Shown here in pieces: positions 11,884-23,358 of a DNA stretch of 64,000 bases. The stretch is from the NCBI GenBank assembly GCA_037179335.1, contig JAKZHN010000047.1, positions 62,001-126,000 of the forward strand, read 5' to 3'. The stretch's first letter is position 1, and the number at the start of each line of letters is the position of its first letter. The notes under the pieces were generated by a model. That model was not told the DNA's origin and did not search any database. It saw only the letters and a program-made list of their open reading frames with translations. The stretch is from Cyclaneusma minus. Its lineage: Eukaryota > Ascomycota > Leotiomycetes > Marthamycetales > Marthamycetaceae. Made by a program: the position numbers and the translations under genes.

Positions 11884-12825
11884 TCACCGGAAATCAGTAA
11901 GACCCTGCTGTCTTCTAGTCTCTGAAGCCACATACTGCCCAAGATACTGGTCTCGCACTTTCGCAAGAGGCTCTTCGATTTCAGTCGCCGTGTCCCCCAT
12001 CGTCAACAACACCCTCCCGTTCCATCTTCGCTTTTCCATCTCCGCATACGAGCCAAGTCCTGTGGCAGACCCGTCAGGATTGACCTCTTTTCCGTATAGC
12101 TCGACCTTGTGATCTTCATACGCCGTTGCCAAGTGAGCGAGGGCAAGTGCGGCATGTTCTGGTGTGCTTGTTGGCAGTCCCATTTGGAGGATAGGAGCAG
12201 CGTACTCGAGCGGTAGCAAGGGTGTGATTGTTGTAGCAGGGGCAAGACCGTTGATTGTGATGTTTGCCCTTGGGAGGATTGGTCGGATCGCGCGGATGAA
12301 ACCTAGTAGAGCGGCTTTACTTGCGCTATACACTGGAAGTTCCTGTTCTGGAGCATATCCTGTGGCACTTGAGGTGATGACAATTCGTCCGCCCGAGGAT
12401 TCCTTGCCCATGACATAAGAGCTAAGCTTGACTATGTTGAGGATTCCCTTCAGGTTGACGTCCAGAACATCGTAGTTTGGCTCCAACAGATCACCTGTGG
12501 TGGGATCATGAGAGTGATTCAAGATCGAGTTGCTTTTGTCTTCCGAGATACCGGCATTTGCGAAACACATATCGACGTGGCTGAAGTATTTGCCGGACAA
12601 GAAGATGTCTCGCATCTGTGGCCAAGATACAATGTCTCCATGGATGTACGTTGCTTCCTTTGAGACTGTATCCCCCGGCTTCCTGTCTATGACAAAGACT
12701 TTCGCACCCTTAGAGATCAGAAGTTCGACCAGAGCCTGACCGATACCAGTGGCTCCGCCAGCAACCACAGCAACCTCCCCAGTGAGCTGTGGGATCAGGT
12801 CTTTGGAGAGGTGTATGGAAGTCAT
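11884..12825 (-). CDS. Short-chain dehydrogenase/reductase, single exon
   Basis: 313 aa without introns; the first true ATG is at 12825 (MTSIHLSKDL). Cofactor-binding GGATGIG lies near residue 26, with FANAG, the SSATGY strand and the catalytic VYSASKAAL (YxxxK) following. It is a classical SDR expected to use NAD(P)(H) on an alcohol or ketone. It is transcribed away from the SDR at 13.5 kb, with a shared 700-bp upstream region. It is the only minus-strand gene between the terpene synthase and the last P450. Its 3' end lies 87 bp from the end of the convergent P450. Confidence 0.92.
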   Translation of the reverse strand: MTSIHLSKDLIPQLTGEVAVVAGGATGIGQALVELLISKGAKVFVIDRKPGDTVSKEATYIHGDIVSWPQMRDIFLSGKYFSHVDMCFANAGISEDKSNSILNHSHDPTTGDLLEPNYDVLDVNLKGILNIVKLSSYVMGKESSGGRIVITSSATGYAPEQELPVYSASKAALLGFIRAIRPILPRANITINGLAPATTITPLLPLEYAAPILQMGLPTSTPEHAALALAHLATAYEDHKVELYGKEVNPDGSATGLGSYAEMEKRRWNGRVLLTMGDTATEIEEPLAKVRDQYLGQYVASETRRQQGLTDFR

Positions 12826-13525
12826 TTCTTCGTAGATCAATAAGCTGCCTGGGTGAGATAATACACGACGTCGTCTTCGGGGGTCTCGAGGCAGTTTGTT
12901 TGCTGCATTTGTGGACTACATGCTATGGTAGGCATCACACTCACACACAGACGTTGTGGCGGCCGGTATTCGGAATTACCGAAATAGGAAATTTCCACCG
13001 CATGTACTTCATAAGACGAAGCGTACAGGATTTGTCAACCCCCATACTACGCCAAGTCCAAGTAATTGATATTGTAGATGCGTGATCGGTCTGATGATGC
13101 ATGTGGTCGGTTCACGGTGTCACCATTATAATTCACAAGGCTGTGTCACGTGACTTATAACCCTCTAGAGGTCTAGCTGCAAAAAAAAACCTGGGAGAAA
13201 TTTCAAATTGCAGCCAGGCTGCGAGCTATTATTTTCAGCTAAAAAAAGACTGCATTCTTCAATAACGAATAGTGTTTTCTCTTCGGCCTTTACGTGTGGA
13301 GCCTTGCTGTCTGCCTAGAATTACTAATACATGATGTTTGCCCACCGCATCGGGCTTTGATCGTCGCCTTCCGCACACTCAAAATCCGTACCATATCATA
13401 GTAACCTCACCGGCGCTCCACCCCGAAAAGACTGAAATTTGCCAGAAGCTCTTGAAGCAATAAATTTGTTGCTCATCCAGTTTTGAGACATCATTCTCTT
13501 CACAATGACTTGACGACAAGCTCTG
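12826..13525. promoter_or_regulatory. Divergent promoter region between two SDR genes
   Basis: A 700-bp non-coding stretch lies between head-to-head SDR genes, so both promoters must be inside. No palindromic CGN-CCG pair for the Zn2Cys6 regulator could be assigned with confidence. Confidence 0.55.
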
Positions 13526-14444
13526 ATGGGCATGACCTTCACGTCCCAAACGCATGCTCATGTGTACCCGTCCATCGACTCCAAGAACGCCAAGGTTCGA
13601 TCCGGCCTGAATGTCATTCTTATCGGTGTGAGTCGTGACATTGGTGCCAACACAGCGTATTCATTCGCCCATGCAGGCGCCGCCGGTATCGCCATCTGTT
13701 CTCCCTCCGAGGCCGAAAACGTCGCATCTCCCATTCCCGAAGAAATCACCAAGATCAACCCCGAAATCAAGTTTCACCAAGGGATCTGCGATGTGAGAGA
13801 TCCCGCCAGCATCGAAGCCTTCTCCAAGGATGTCGCTGCCAAGTTCGGCACTGTCGACGTCGTGGTCTACAACTGCGGCTGGTTCGGAAAATGGGAGAGG
13901 CGCGCTCACCCGACGCCCTTCGAGTTCGACATGATGTTCGACGTGCATGCCAAGGGATGCTATCTAGCAAGTTACTATTTCCTTCCGCTGATGAAAGAGA
14001 GCACGACCAAGGCTTTTGTGAGTGTCACGAGCATTGGCGCGCTGGCGCCAGGAGGGCCAACGGGCCTGTTGGGATACTGCACGAGCAAGTTCGCACAAGT
14101 TAGAGTGATTCAGTTTCTGGCGGCAAGAGATCCAGATGTTTTCTTCGCCGCCATCCATCCTGGGAATGTGAACACTGAGTTGGCGAGGTTATCATCGCCG
14201 GCGGAGCACGTCGCCTGTGAGTGGCCTGATTCCACCCCATTTTGTAGATGCTGACTTTTGGTGACTACTAGCTCTTTCAGACCAGCCTGACTTGTGCGGA
14301 GGATTCGTGGTTTGGTTGATCAGCGAGAAGAAGATGTGGTTGAGCGGAAGATATCTCTCTGCGAACTGGGATGTTGACGAGTTGGTAGCGAAAGAGAAGG
14401 AGATTGTCGAGGAAGACAAGTTGAAATTCCGCATGGCGTTTTGA
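13526..14444 (+). CDS. Short-chain dehydrogenase/reductase
   Basis: The exons are 13526-14216 and 14272-14444 (287 aa). A second ATG at 13532 is equally possible. The nucleotide loop is divergent, GVSRDIG, and the usual NNAG is replaced by YNCGW. The catalytic YCTSK and the preceding SVTSIG strand are present, and HPGNVNTEL follows as in active SDRs. The substrate is unknown. It sits between the divergent SDR and a P450 on the same strand, so it is placed in the terpene pathway by context. Confidence 0.9.
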
Positions 14445-14797
14445 GAGGTGATTATGGAATCATGAGAGAAGGGTGGAAGAAGAATGGCCCAATGAGTAGG
14501 AAGCCCTGCGGTCACGACACCATGTCGATATCACTCACGTGGGGAGGTGAAAAGCGGGGTACCCCCTCTAGTGACTCGAATTTCCCAGTTCGAGTGTCTA
14601 CTCTATTTCACCTGAGCCGGTTACTAGTTGTCAGGATTTCTCCTGTGTAACATGTGTTGCTTCGGTACTTGCCTAATTCGGTAAAAGCCGACCGTTTTTG
14701 AAACACTTCGTATCCTTGCTCTTGTTCCCACTGTATTTCACAGTCTCGGGCCCGACCTGCAGTCACGCGTGTTATCAATTTCTTCTGATCAGACAGC

Positions 14798-16891
14798 ATG
14801 GCTCGTCATAATGATTTTGGCAACAAATTCGCGGAGGCCTTGCGAGCAGCGAAGTGGGAATGGTGGAATACTCCTGTTGCATATTTTATTATACTCTTCA
14901 CCGTCTTTGGGGTGAGTCTCTTCCTCGGCGTGAGAGTCTGTGTATTGATGTTAGATAGCTTGTGTTGTACAATTTGTGCTACATTGTGTACAATCTGTAC
15001 TTTCACCCTTTGAAACGATTTCCCGGGCCGATCTTGGCACGCTCGACTTTGGTAAGCCGTCTCGAGTCGCCCCGTGTCCTCCTGAATTCAAGTGCTAAGG
15101 AGAGTCATGGCAGTTGTGGAGACTTTTCCACTCATTTGGAGGTCGAGTTCATCGGGCGATACAACATCAGCATCAGATTCACGGTATGCTTCTGAACCTA
15201 GAAATATGCCCTGGGCCCAGAAGTATCGCAAGCTTGCTGATTGTAGGCCAGGTGACGTCGTCAGAATCTCACCAAATGAGCTTTCCTTCGCCTCAGTAGG
15301 CTCGTGGAAAGACATATATGGTCACCAACCAAGCCTGGATAAACTCCACATCAAAGATGAGTTCTACGACATGTATGGCTCCGGCTACAAATCACTGTGT
15401 GTGGGCAGCGAACGGGATCCACAGAAGCATAGCAGGATGAGGAAGAGCCTCACACCAGCGTTCTCGACAAAAGCTCTACTCGAGCAGGAATACATCATTG
15501 ACGGTTGTGTGAATGACTTTGTTAGAGAAATTGGAGTTGCGTCAAAGGAGACGGGAGGAAAGGGTGTGAACATCACGAAATGGTTTGAGATGCTGGCTTT
15601 TGATATCTTGGGAGCGGCCGCTTTCGGAGAATCCTTCCATGCAATCGAGAATGGTACGGCCATCTCATTCATCTTGCTCTGAGGCTTTTCTTCCGATATA
15701 CCTCCCTACGGAAATGTCTGACAAACGACAGGAAAACCGCATTTCTGGTCGGAGCTGATCGTGGACCATCTTTTATTCATCACCGTTCTCGACAATCTCC
15801 GGAGAATTCCCTTGGTTTTGTTCCTAGGGAAGAGGCTGATGCCCTGGGCTACGACGTCTGTGCGAGACCGACATTCTGGATATACAAGAGCGAAAGTCCA
15901 GCGGTCCGTACCAAGTTCCCTGCTTTGACGTTCTTGAATTTCCTTAGTTTCATGGGAGGGCACACGTCTAACAACAGGACAGGCGTCTAGAGAACAAGTC
16001 AGGCCGGAAAGACTTTCTCACAAATCTAGTTAGTAAGGTCGAATCGGGGGAAATCGAAAAGGAGGAATTAACAGCACACTCGTCAACACTAGTGTAAGAC
16101 TCACCGGCTGATCTTTTCTTTTTGGTGGTCGAAAAAAGACGACGTTAACCAACGAATTCTTCCCAGTGTTGCGGGAGGCGAGACGACAGCGACTTTCCTC
16201 GCCGCCGTGACGTACCATCTGCTGCATTCACCCGACGCTTTCAACCGCCTAACTTCCGAGATCCGCTCAGCATTTCCCGCATATGATTCCATCAAAGCCT
16301 CCACCGCACAGCAGCTTCCGTATCTTCGCGCTGTTATCTCGGAAGGTTTGAGAATTTATCCTCCGGGCTCACAAGGCTTTCCGAGACGTTGTGCCGGCGC
16401 TTTCATCGATGGGCATTGGGTCCCCGAGGGAGTGAGTGCTCGACTTCCATCCCTGTGTGATTTCACATCTCTTCGGTGCTGGGCCATTTGCTGATAGAAA
16501 CTATCCAAGACCGAGATCTATACGTCAGCGTTTACCGTAACTCATGATCCTCGATATTTCCACGAGCCCGACAGTTTCTTGCCTGAACGTTGGATTGACC
16601 CAGAGTGTACGGATGTAAAGGAGGCAAGCCAGCCGTTTAGCCTGGGGTCGAGGGGATGCTTGGGGAGAAAGTGAGGTCGCATTCCTTTCTTTACTGTTGG
16701 AAGCGTCAACTAACAGTCGTTTCCCGATGAACAGTTTCGCCAATGTAGAAATGTGCTTGGTATTGTCAAAGTTGTTTTGGAAGTATGATCTGCACGCTCT
16801 GGATCCGGAGCTTGACTGGGAAGGGCAGAGTACAATGCATGTCATGTGGAATAAGCCGGCACTTAGGGTTTTGTTGAGGGAAAGGATCTGA
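14798..16891 (+). CDS. Cytochrome P450, nine exons (isotrichodermin-hydroxylase-like)
   Basis: The exons are 14798-14911, 14959-15051, 15114-15183, 15252-15653, 15732-15903, 15983-16093, 16167-16431, 16498-16670 and 16735-16891 (518 aa). All eight introns are 47-79 nt and keep the frame. The N-terminal anchor leads into FHPLKRFPGP. Helix I is VAGGETTAT, formed across a splice junction. EGLR is the K-helix, FLPERW the meander, and FSLGSRGCLG carries the haem ligand Cys463. The shared motif GDVVRISPNELSF and the overall similarity to the P450 at 10.1 kb point to duplication, although intron number has diverged strongly (eight versus three). It is probably the last gene of the terpene cluster. 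Confidence 0.92.
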
Positions 16892-17528
16892 GGAGTCAAA
16901 GTCGCTGGAGTCAAAGTTGACCCACTCCGCCCGCATGTGGCGCGCAAGAGGTTCGTCCTTGACCGGAGCAGATAGCTTCTGCTCTACGAGACGGGATTTC
17001 TCACAGCCACCAGGTATTAAAAGGTGATATGGATAGGGGCAGACTCAAGCTCGGGCTCATTATCCTCGTTATCCTTTATAAAGTAAGTGTTAGAAGGTCG
17101 CCAAGCTCTCAGCGCAGCTTAGTCAGCATAGAGTCCTATATATATGCTAAGAGTGGGCCAAGAGCTCTTTTCTCTCCAGTCTTCCTTTTATCCTTTTCAG
17201 GAGCTTCTGGGTGCTTTGCAACAGTAACCTTCTTTTCCTTCAACATCTCCAAAAATAGGACCGTGATAACCATTCTCCCGAGTCCCAGCGCTGATAAGCC
17301 ATAATAAGCTCGTGGAGGAAGGTACCTGGATACTTCTTCGAGTTGCCGAGGACTTCGCCGTATACATCAGGCATCATATTCGGTTTCATGTTGTTGAGTA
17401 GGGACGAAAGAGCATAGATTGGGAAGTATAGCTAAGGAGAAGCTTATATGCTCCAGAAGAGGCTAGGCTTGTCAAAAGCTTTCGTCACTAGCACACAAAG
17501 AGCTAAAAGGGGCTTAGTCATGCATAGG
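16892..17528. other. No supported gene
   Basis: A minus-strand frame near 17300-17440 has protein-like composition (around GTFLHELIMAY) but runs into stops and lacks a recognisable family motif. It may be a coding relic. Confidence 0.25.
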
Positions 17529-17705
17529 CTGAAATTCGACCGGCCTGTCTGACTCTGACCGGCCTGCTTAATTTCGACCGGCATGTTTGAATCCAACCGA
17601 CCTGTCTGGCTCTGACCGGCCTGTCTGACTCTGACCGGCCTGCTGGACTTCGACCGGCATGTTTGAGTCCGACCGGCATGTTTGAATCCGACCGGTTTGT
17701 CGGAA
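17529..17705. repeat. 19-bp minisatellite, about nine copies
   Basis: Degenerate tandem units of about 19 bp are visible, built on GACCGGCMTGTYTGA with a variable 4-5 bp tail. The CCGGC core is kept in most units. Confidence 0.85.
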
Positions 17706-19755
17706 GTCGAAAGCACTTTGATCATTTGCAAGAACAGCAATCTGGGCATTTGCTACTTCCCATGTTCCCCAGCACCCAACTTCACACGTATTAACGGTCC
17801 TCGCTTGCGGTCTTAGCGTGCAGTGCTAGCGTACCCACCTTCTATAAAATCTCTTCTTGATCTCGCCCGTCCTCCTCTCTCTTTCTTTCCCACACTTCTT
17901 CGAATGCGCATGCTCGGGCTTACTCCGAGATCCCGGTTGGTGCTCTTTACTAGATCGAAAGAATGATGATCTGTGAAGCAGGGCTGGGCTGGGCTGACGA
18001 GCAAACCGAGCTTCATTTGAAGCTCTGGCCAAGCTGCCGGGGACCACCATGGGTTCGGGACAACGGCTGGAGGTAAAGAGCGCTTATCAAAACTGGGGTT
18101 GGCACTAGAACTGACAGGACCCATCTTGGCTTGGGTCTCGAGTGCGCCGACTGTGAGGCAGCTGAGACCTTGGTGCCGTGGTGCTTGCTTGCTCCATCTC
18201 TTGCTCACGCTGTCGGACCTCTTTATCATGACGCTCTACACGAAACCACCCGGCACCCATCCTTTCGTGAAGAAACGAGGACGGCGGAGTCTTTCTGGGG
18301 AGATGCAACCCTGATCTGGCAACATGCCTGGCTCTTGGGCTTGGGGCTTAGAAGCCAGCATTGGCGGAGCCGTAGCTAGGTGTTCCAGGTGTTCCAGGTG
18401 CCCGAAATGAGCGGACGGGGTTATTGGTGGGGCCTTGGGGTGCGTGAATCGGGCCGTCAATAGGGGGATAGGTCGGGAAGCCAGCATTGCCGAAGCCGTA
18501 GGCGGCAGCACCAGGTCTTGAACTTGGTGGTAGTAAAGGCCAGGTAAACGATAGACTGCTGCTTGACTCTTCTCAATGGAGCTACGATGCTAGCAGCTGG
18601 CGGTCGAAGCGCCATTCAGCCGTCCCAAGAAGTGGTGATTCGGTAATCTTGGATGTTGTTAATGAGTTGAGTGTTCCAGGTCCAGCTCCAGCTCCATAGG
18701 TCAGAGCTTGCCTTGGAGTTGGCGCGTGTTGCTCCTTCTGCAGCGAAGGGCTACTGCGGCTATCTAGTGCTTTTGGCTTGTTCCCACCCATGGTGACGTG
18801 ATCCTTGACGCGAGCCTTGCCACTGCTATTTGGATTGAGAAGAGAGGTTGGGCTTGGGACCATGTATATCTCGTTCCACCGTTTTGATTCGCTTCTTATA
18901 CTCAGCCCACTTCGGATGGTAGAGCAGCTTAGATTGAGTAATGACGTGGTCTGTGGAGTTGGCGGCTGTAGAGGGAGGCGAGACAGCCGGCGCTTGTAGT
19001 CGAGGTACGACGTGAACTCCGACCACGGTTGTTGGATGTACCGTAAGACTCGGCACTTATACGTGGAGTATTGTTGGCAGAAGAACTTGCAGCAGGCGGC
19101 AGTTGGTGGCTTTGGGCGTGCAGTGAATCTTCCATTTCCCTCGCCATTCGGAGGAAAGCTCGTCGGCTGGTAGGGCGTCAGAACATGCGTTGCACGGAGT
19201 TCTTTTCGAGCGCTTGCTAGAGGAAGGCGAGGTAGCGTTAGGGGAACGGCGGCGAGTCGACGAGGAGACGAGGTTTTCGTTTAAGCTGGTCTCTTTGCAT
19301 CCTTAATATCTTTGACACACAGCATGGTGCTATCACACCCCCGGTCCTCGAAGAACAAATTGCTGGCTGCGCAATTCGTCGTGCGGTTCGTGTCTTTAGG
19401 AATAGTGGAGATGCCAGGACACAATTTCAAGACCTGGCGCAGTCAGGAAGAAATACGGAGGGCCGTACCCGTTACCGACCATTTGTTGAACGCCGAAGCT
19501 GCTTGGGCTTGGGCCTGCCGGGCTTGAGCGTCGATGTGTGCCTGGTCTTTGTTTGCCACTGCAATGCGGCCCTGATAAAGTGCGCTTGCAACGGGCATGG
19601 AAACAGCAGTCGACGACTGATGTTGGATTTGGGGTTGTTGCTAATCTCAGTACGATTGCTAAGGCTGGTTTTGCTAAGCAGGCGCAGCCGGAGCTTCAAA
19701 ATTGGACTGCGTGCGAAGCTGGCGACCACAACGGCCATATGACTCAGCAGTGCCC
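17706..19755. other. No supported gene; probable decayed coding sequence
   Basis: Several short minus-strand frames read like low-complexity protein (Ala/Gln/Ser/Pro-rich) but none can be linked without frameshifts. This is likely the degenerate 3' part of the DH-like relic at 19.8 kb. Confidence 0.3.
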
Positions 19756-19852
19756 ACAAATATATCCCTTTCATGATGGAGAGATTATTCTGGTAGGCAT
19801 GCTCGGTATCCATGAGCTCGTGGCAGGCGTGAGATCGTTTGAGAAGCGTGTC
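19756..19852 (-). pseudogene. Truncated DH (RhoGEF)-like segment
   Basis: A short minus-strand block reading RSHACHELMDTEHAYQNNL followed by IMKGIY resembles the first conserved helix of Dbl-homology domains of fungal Rho guanine-nucleotide exchange factors. The frame upstream (to 20092) is open, Ser-rich and disordered-looking. Downstream, the expected GTAE continuation appears in another frame, so a frameshift lies directly after the match, and the rest of the domain is not recognisable. It is probably part of the same decayed gene as the exon at 20.8-21.2 kb. Confidence 0.4.
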
Positions 19853-20844
19853 TTTGACTTTCTGTGTCACCGGTACTCCTCGGATTGTCAGCACGCCTGA
19901 ACGTGTTCCTGGCGTGATGGTCAAGGCATTGTCTGATAGAAAAGAAGGGGACATGGCCTGAACAGACTTGGTAGCCGAGGCAACGTGGACGCTCTCTTGC
20001 TGAGCCTCGCTCATGGACTTCAGATCGATCGAGTTACTGTATGACTGACGAGTACTGGCGGGAGACTCGCCGGTGGCAGCAGTGGACGACATTCCAGCTG
20101 AGGCGGTAGCACCTCCATTCTGGGAGGGTGGGGGCGCGCTGTGGGGCGGTAGGTTCTTCGTATGCTGGCACGCTGGGCGTGGACTTGTGACATGCTAGGT
20201 TCGAGGACTGGTGCCATGGGAGGCTCTTCGGGTGAAGCCATGCTTGGCTCGTTGACTTGTCTCGTAAGATCCGCGCTGATTGATGGGTGACGCGATAGCA
20301 GCCGCAAATGCAGTAGCCTGCGCAAGTGCTGAGATGGCGACGTGAGGCCCCGTGGATCTAAGGAGACTGAGAGGCGCGCGATGGCCACCGTTTTTGAGCT
20401 TGAAGAGGGGCTAGTCGCTTTGAGAGAAGTTGATCGAGCTTGACGAGCATGCCGGAGCCGGTGACGAAGCGGCGCATGCTGGAGGCGACGATGTTGCTGG
20501 ATTGTTGTTTCTCTGAGGTGGGTCCCGGAAGCATCCTTGGTTTTGGCACCAAGCTTGAGCGTACCTTCGACTCCACCGAGGCATTCTCCTCGAGCTCGCT
20601 GAGTGTACAGAGAGCGTCTGGTCGGCGGGTGGCGGAGATTTCTGGCCGTTGTCAACAACCGGTTTATCTGTGTGTCAGCGTGACCCGCGCTGGACTACAA
20701 AAAACGTCGAGTACACCAGAGTGCAAGAGGTCGAGATCTGAAGCAATGGAGTGCGCAAGTGGCTGGGCAGGGCAAGTCGTGGAGAGGGAGAAGGTTGTGC
20801 TTTGCTTGATTGGTCAGCGTCTCGAAGAAATAGTAGGTACTCAC

Positions 20845-21216
20845 AGCTTGGGCGCGTCCGGCGTCCCCAAGCGCGTCCCTTGGCGAATGCTGTCGGTCGA
20901 CTCGACCGCTCGCATTGTCAACCGGGTCCATTTCGTCTTCTTCGATGCCGAGCTTGACCATTGTATCTGTGACCTTCTCGAAGATTATCCAGATTGACCG
21001 GGCGCCCGACTGAATTTCATTCTCGGACGGTAGGATGTCAGGGAGGCTTTTCTCTTGCTCGCCATAGGCCCATGTGTTGCATGGGACCTTTGATGCCCAC
21101 AAATCATTGATAATTGCCAGAGCTAGCTCCTTGGGTGTTGATTGTGCGTGTGGGTGGTTCCTAGGCGCGGCAGTCTCGTCAGGCGAGAGTGGAAGAGTCC
21201 ACATGGTAGCAGCCAT
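20845..21216 (-). CDS. Unrecognised first exon, hypothetical protein
   Basis: A 124-codon open stretch starts at an ATG and ends at a good donor (GTGAGT). The protein is acidic with an amphipathic middle part (ALAIINDLW, WAYGEQEKSLPDIL, RSIWIIFEKVTDTMVKL). No family is recognised. Continuation exons on the minus strand (20.1-20.7 kb) need frame changes, so the gene may be broken. It may belong with the DH-like segment 1 kb downstream. Confidence 0.35.
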
Positions 21217-22317
21217 AGTAGAGCAGAGGATAGAGTAGGCGAAGGCTTGCTGAGCAAGGCAGGCGGAGCTGAAGCTGTTTTAGTGTTCTTTGCGGCTCTA
21301 GGAGCCACGCCCGACAAAGACTAAGCGTTGCTGGGTGAAGCCGGTGGAGTAGAAGGCGCGCCCCTTTGTTGTTTTGAAGCTGTGGCTATTAGATTTTCTA
21401 CGGTTCACAAATCATTCATATAACAAACACATGGTGAGCGGAACCTTAGCGAAGGGGGGCAAAAAACTTGATTGTGGGAGGGGGGAGCTAGCTAAAAACT
21501 CGCCTTTGCACTTGCAAAAGGCCAAGCTGAGGTATGTATGACACACCGCTGAGGACTAGCACTGAGGACTGTGAATCCAAATCCAAGACCAACGTTCCAT
21601 GTTTCAAGATCTTCCCAGTTATAAAGTTTCTCCAGGGATCCACCAACTATCAGAATTCCCACTCAACAGTGCCCAATCTGTCCTAATTGTACCCACTTTG
21701 ACCGTAAGAAGTGTGCTTGAAGTATGATACAATCCGATGTGTGTGATTAGGGTTGCTGTGAACATGGGTGTAGAGTCTCGGTGAGGTGTTGGTGGCGACT
21801 TCTTGACTGTTGATGGGGCCTCACCGATGAGGGCTTTTCGGACTGACGTAGATGCCTCATTGACTCGAGAACTTAAGAAGGTGGCACTTGACCGTAGGAC
21901 CCACGGGGCGCATCCAAGATCAGTTCTTGACAGCTGATCGAGGTATCTCCCAAGACAATGTATGAAGAATCCGTTGGGGTAGTAGAGCAGATCGGTAAGC
22001 AGAAGACCAGAAGGTCTGTCGAAGGATAGCTCAACTGACACGATATTCACTACCACAAGGGCTGTCCGAAGACCGCTTCACTGTTTGCCGTTCGAAGCAC
22101 CTTGGTGCGTGCGAGCAGTGCGAAAGGTAGCCATGGACATGGAGGAGCTGCGGTGTGCTGTGATGCCGTAGAAGGATTCAATATTCAGGACGATGCGCGG
22201 GTATCTTCATTCGGAATCGACAGCATCTTTACAGCGCTGTCGCGAGTCTTCTGGTCGCGGCCAAGTGCCAACTTCTCCATGCGTGCCACAAGATCGTTGC
22301 CATCACTGCCAGCACTA
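21217..22317. other. No supported gene
   Basis: A 145-codon minus-strand frame (21619-22056) has no recognisable motif or supporting context. Nothing else is seen. Confidence 0.25.
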
Positions 22318-23187
22318 TCAATCCCAAGACGGATCCCAACCCCCCCTATGTATTTTGCGCGGTGGATAGCTTTCGGAAGTTCGCTTTCTCTTTCTTGACG
22401 CTGTCAGTGGCTGGTCCAACTTTCTTTCCACATCAGCGTCAAAGATGGCAATGCGACGAGGCTCTTCACACGCCTGGATCATGGCGGGCATGTCTTGGAC
22501 AACCGGGGCACATGGAGATGGCTGTTCTCGAGTAGCCTTGCGCAAGAGATCAGGATTCTCGGCGGCCCACGTCGACTTGGGAGAGGCCTTGTACAGAAGG
22601 CCCATAAGATCGATCCAGCATCCAATATGAGCACAGAAGCCACCGTTCAGCATGTCCAACGCGTGGCGCAAAATCTTGCGCTTCAGGACGGGGACGGAGG
22701 ACGGGGACGGAGGACGAGGAACGGCCTACACGGAGCGCGGTTTCCTTGTCGAGAACTCGGGCCAACATACACAAGAGGTATGCTCGCGCCTTGTCGTCTC
22801 GTTCGCGCGTAGCTGCCTGGTGGATCTCCAACGCGATCAGCTCTGGATGGGCCTTGGGCTTGGCCAGCTGAGCGTTGACGAAAGCACATTTCTCGTCGCA
22901 CGTATCGAAGCCACAGTTGTGCTGCTTGGGTTCGCGCTCGTAGACGGGTTGGACAGCCTTGGTAACTGCGCACAGCGGTCACGTTTCAGCGACAGATACA
23001 GAGGAGGAAGACACATCAACTTACTGTCGACTCCGATGACTGAAAAGTCAAACATGGCGCGACTTGACGAAGACTTGGATGGGCGCTTGGGAGCACCATG
23101 AGAGCTGCGGCGATGGTGATGTCCATTGCCCGCGCCGGCGGCGCCGCCTTCCTTGCTGTCGCGGCGGGTGTGAGAATGGTGACCCAT
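22318..23187 (-). pseudogene. Paralogue B of HxCGFDxCD family, frameshifted
   Basis: Exon 1 (23025-23187) encodes a His/Arg/Ser-rich head starting MGHHSHTRRDSKEGG and ending in MFDFSVIGVDS. The intron at 22966-23024 is in the same position as in paralogue C. Exon 2 carries HNCGFDTCDEKC, a conserved HPELIALEIHQAATRERDDK block and GRSSSSVPVL. At 22688-22713 a 13-bp unit (ACGGGGACGGAGG) is exactly duplicated. This shifts the frame in the middle of the region conserved with C. Beyond it, homology to C resumes in another frame (GGFCAHIGCWIDLMGLL) and continues to a stop at 22318. The exons total 811 nt, and 811 minus 13 is divisible by three. The function is unknown. Confidence 0.75.
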
Positions 23188-23348
23188 TGTGAGTAAGTCG
23201 AAGTCTGAGTGTTGCGGGTATGTGACGAAGAGTGTTTGAAGTCGCAGTGGACGTGGGTAGTATCGTGGAGGCAGTATGGAACAAGTGCACGCGCGAAGAC
23301 TTCGCGGAAGTTGGAAAAAATAAAGTCGAGGAGGGAAGAAATCCAGGG

Positions 23349-23358
23349 TATTTTTATA
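23349..23358 (-). promoter_or_regulatory. TATA-like box of paralogue B
   Basis: Minus-strand TATAAAAATA lies 162 bp upstream of the B start codon. The same motif occurs at the same distance from the paralogue C start, and the sequence between is visibly homologous. Confidence 0.6.

Noticed and set aside
17340..17440. HELIMAY as a zinc-protease HExxH motif
   Set aside because: The second histidine is missing and the frame is not continuous.
17529..17705. CRISPR-like array
   Set aside because: Units are directly tandem without spacers and the host is a fungus.
21619..22056. 145-codon minus-strand frame
   Set aside because: No recognisable motif, promoter or intron support.
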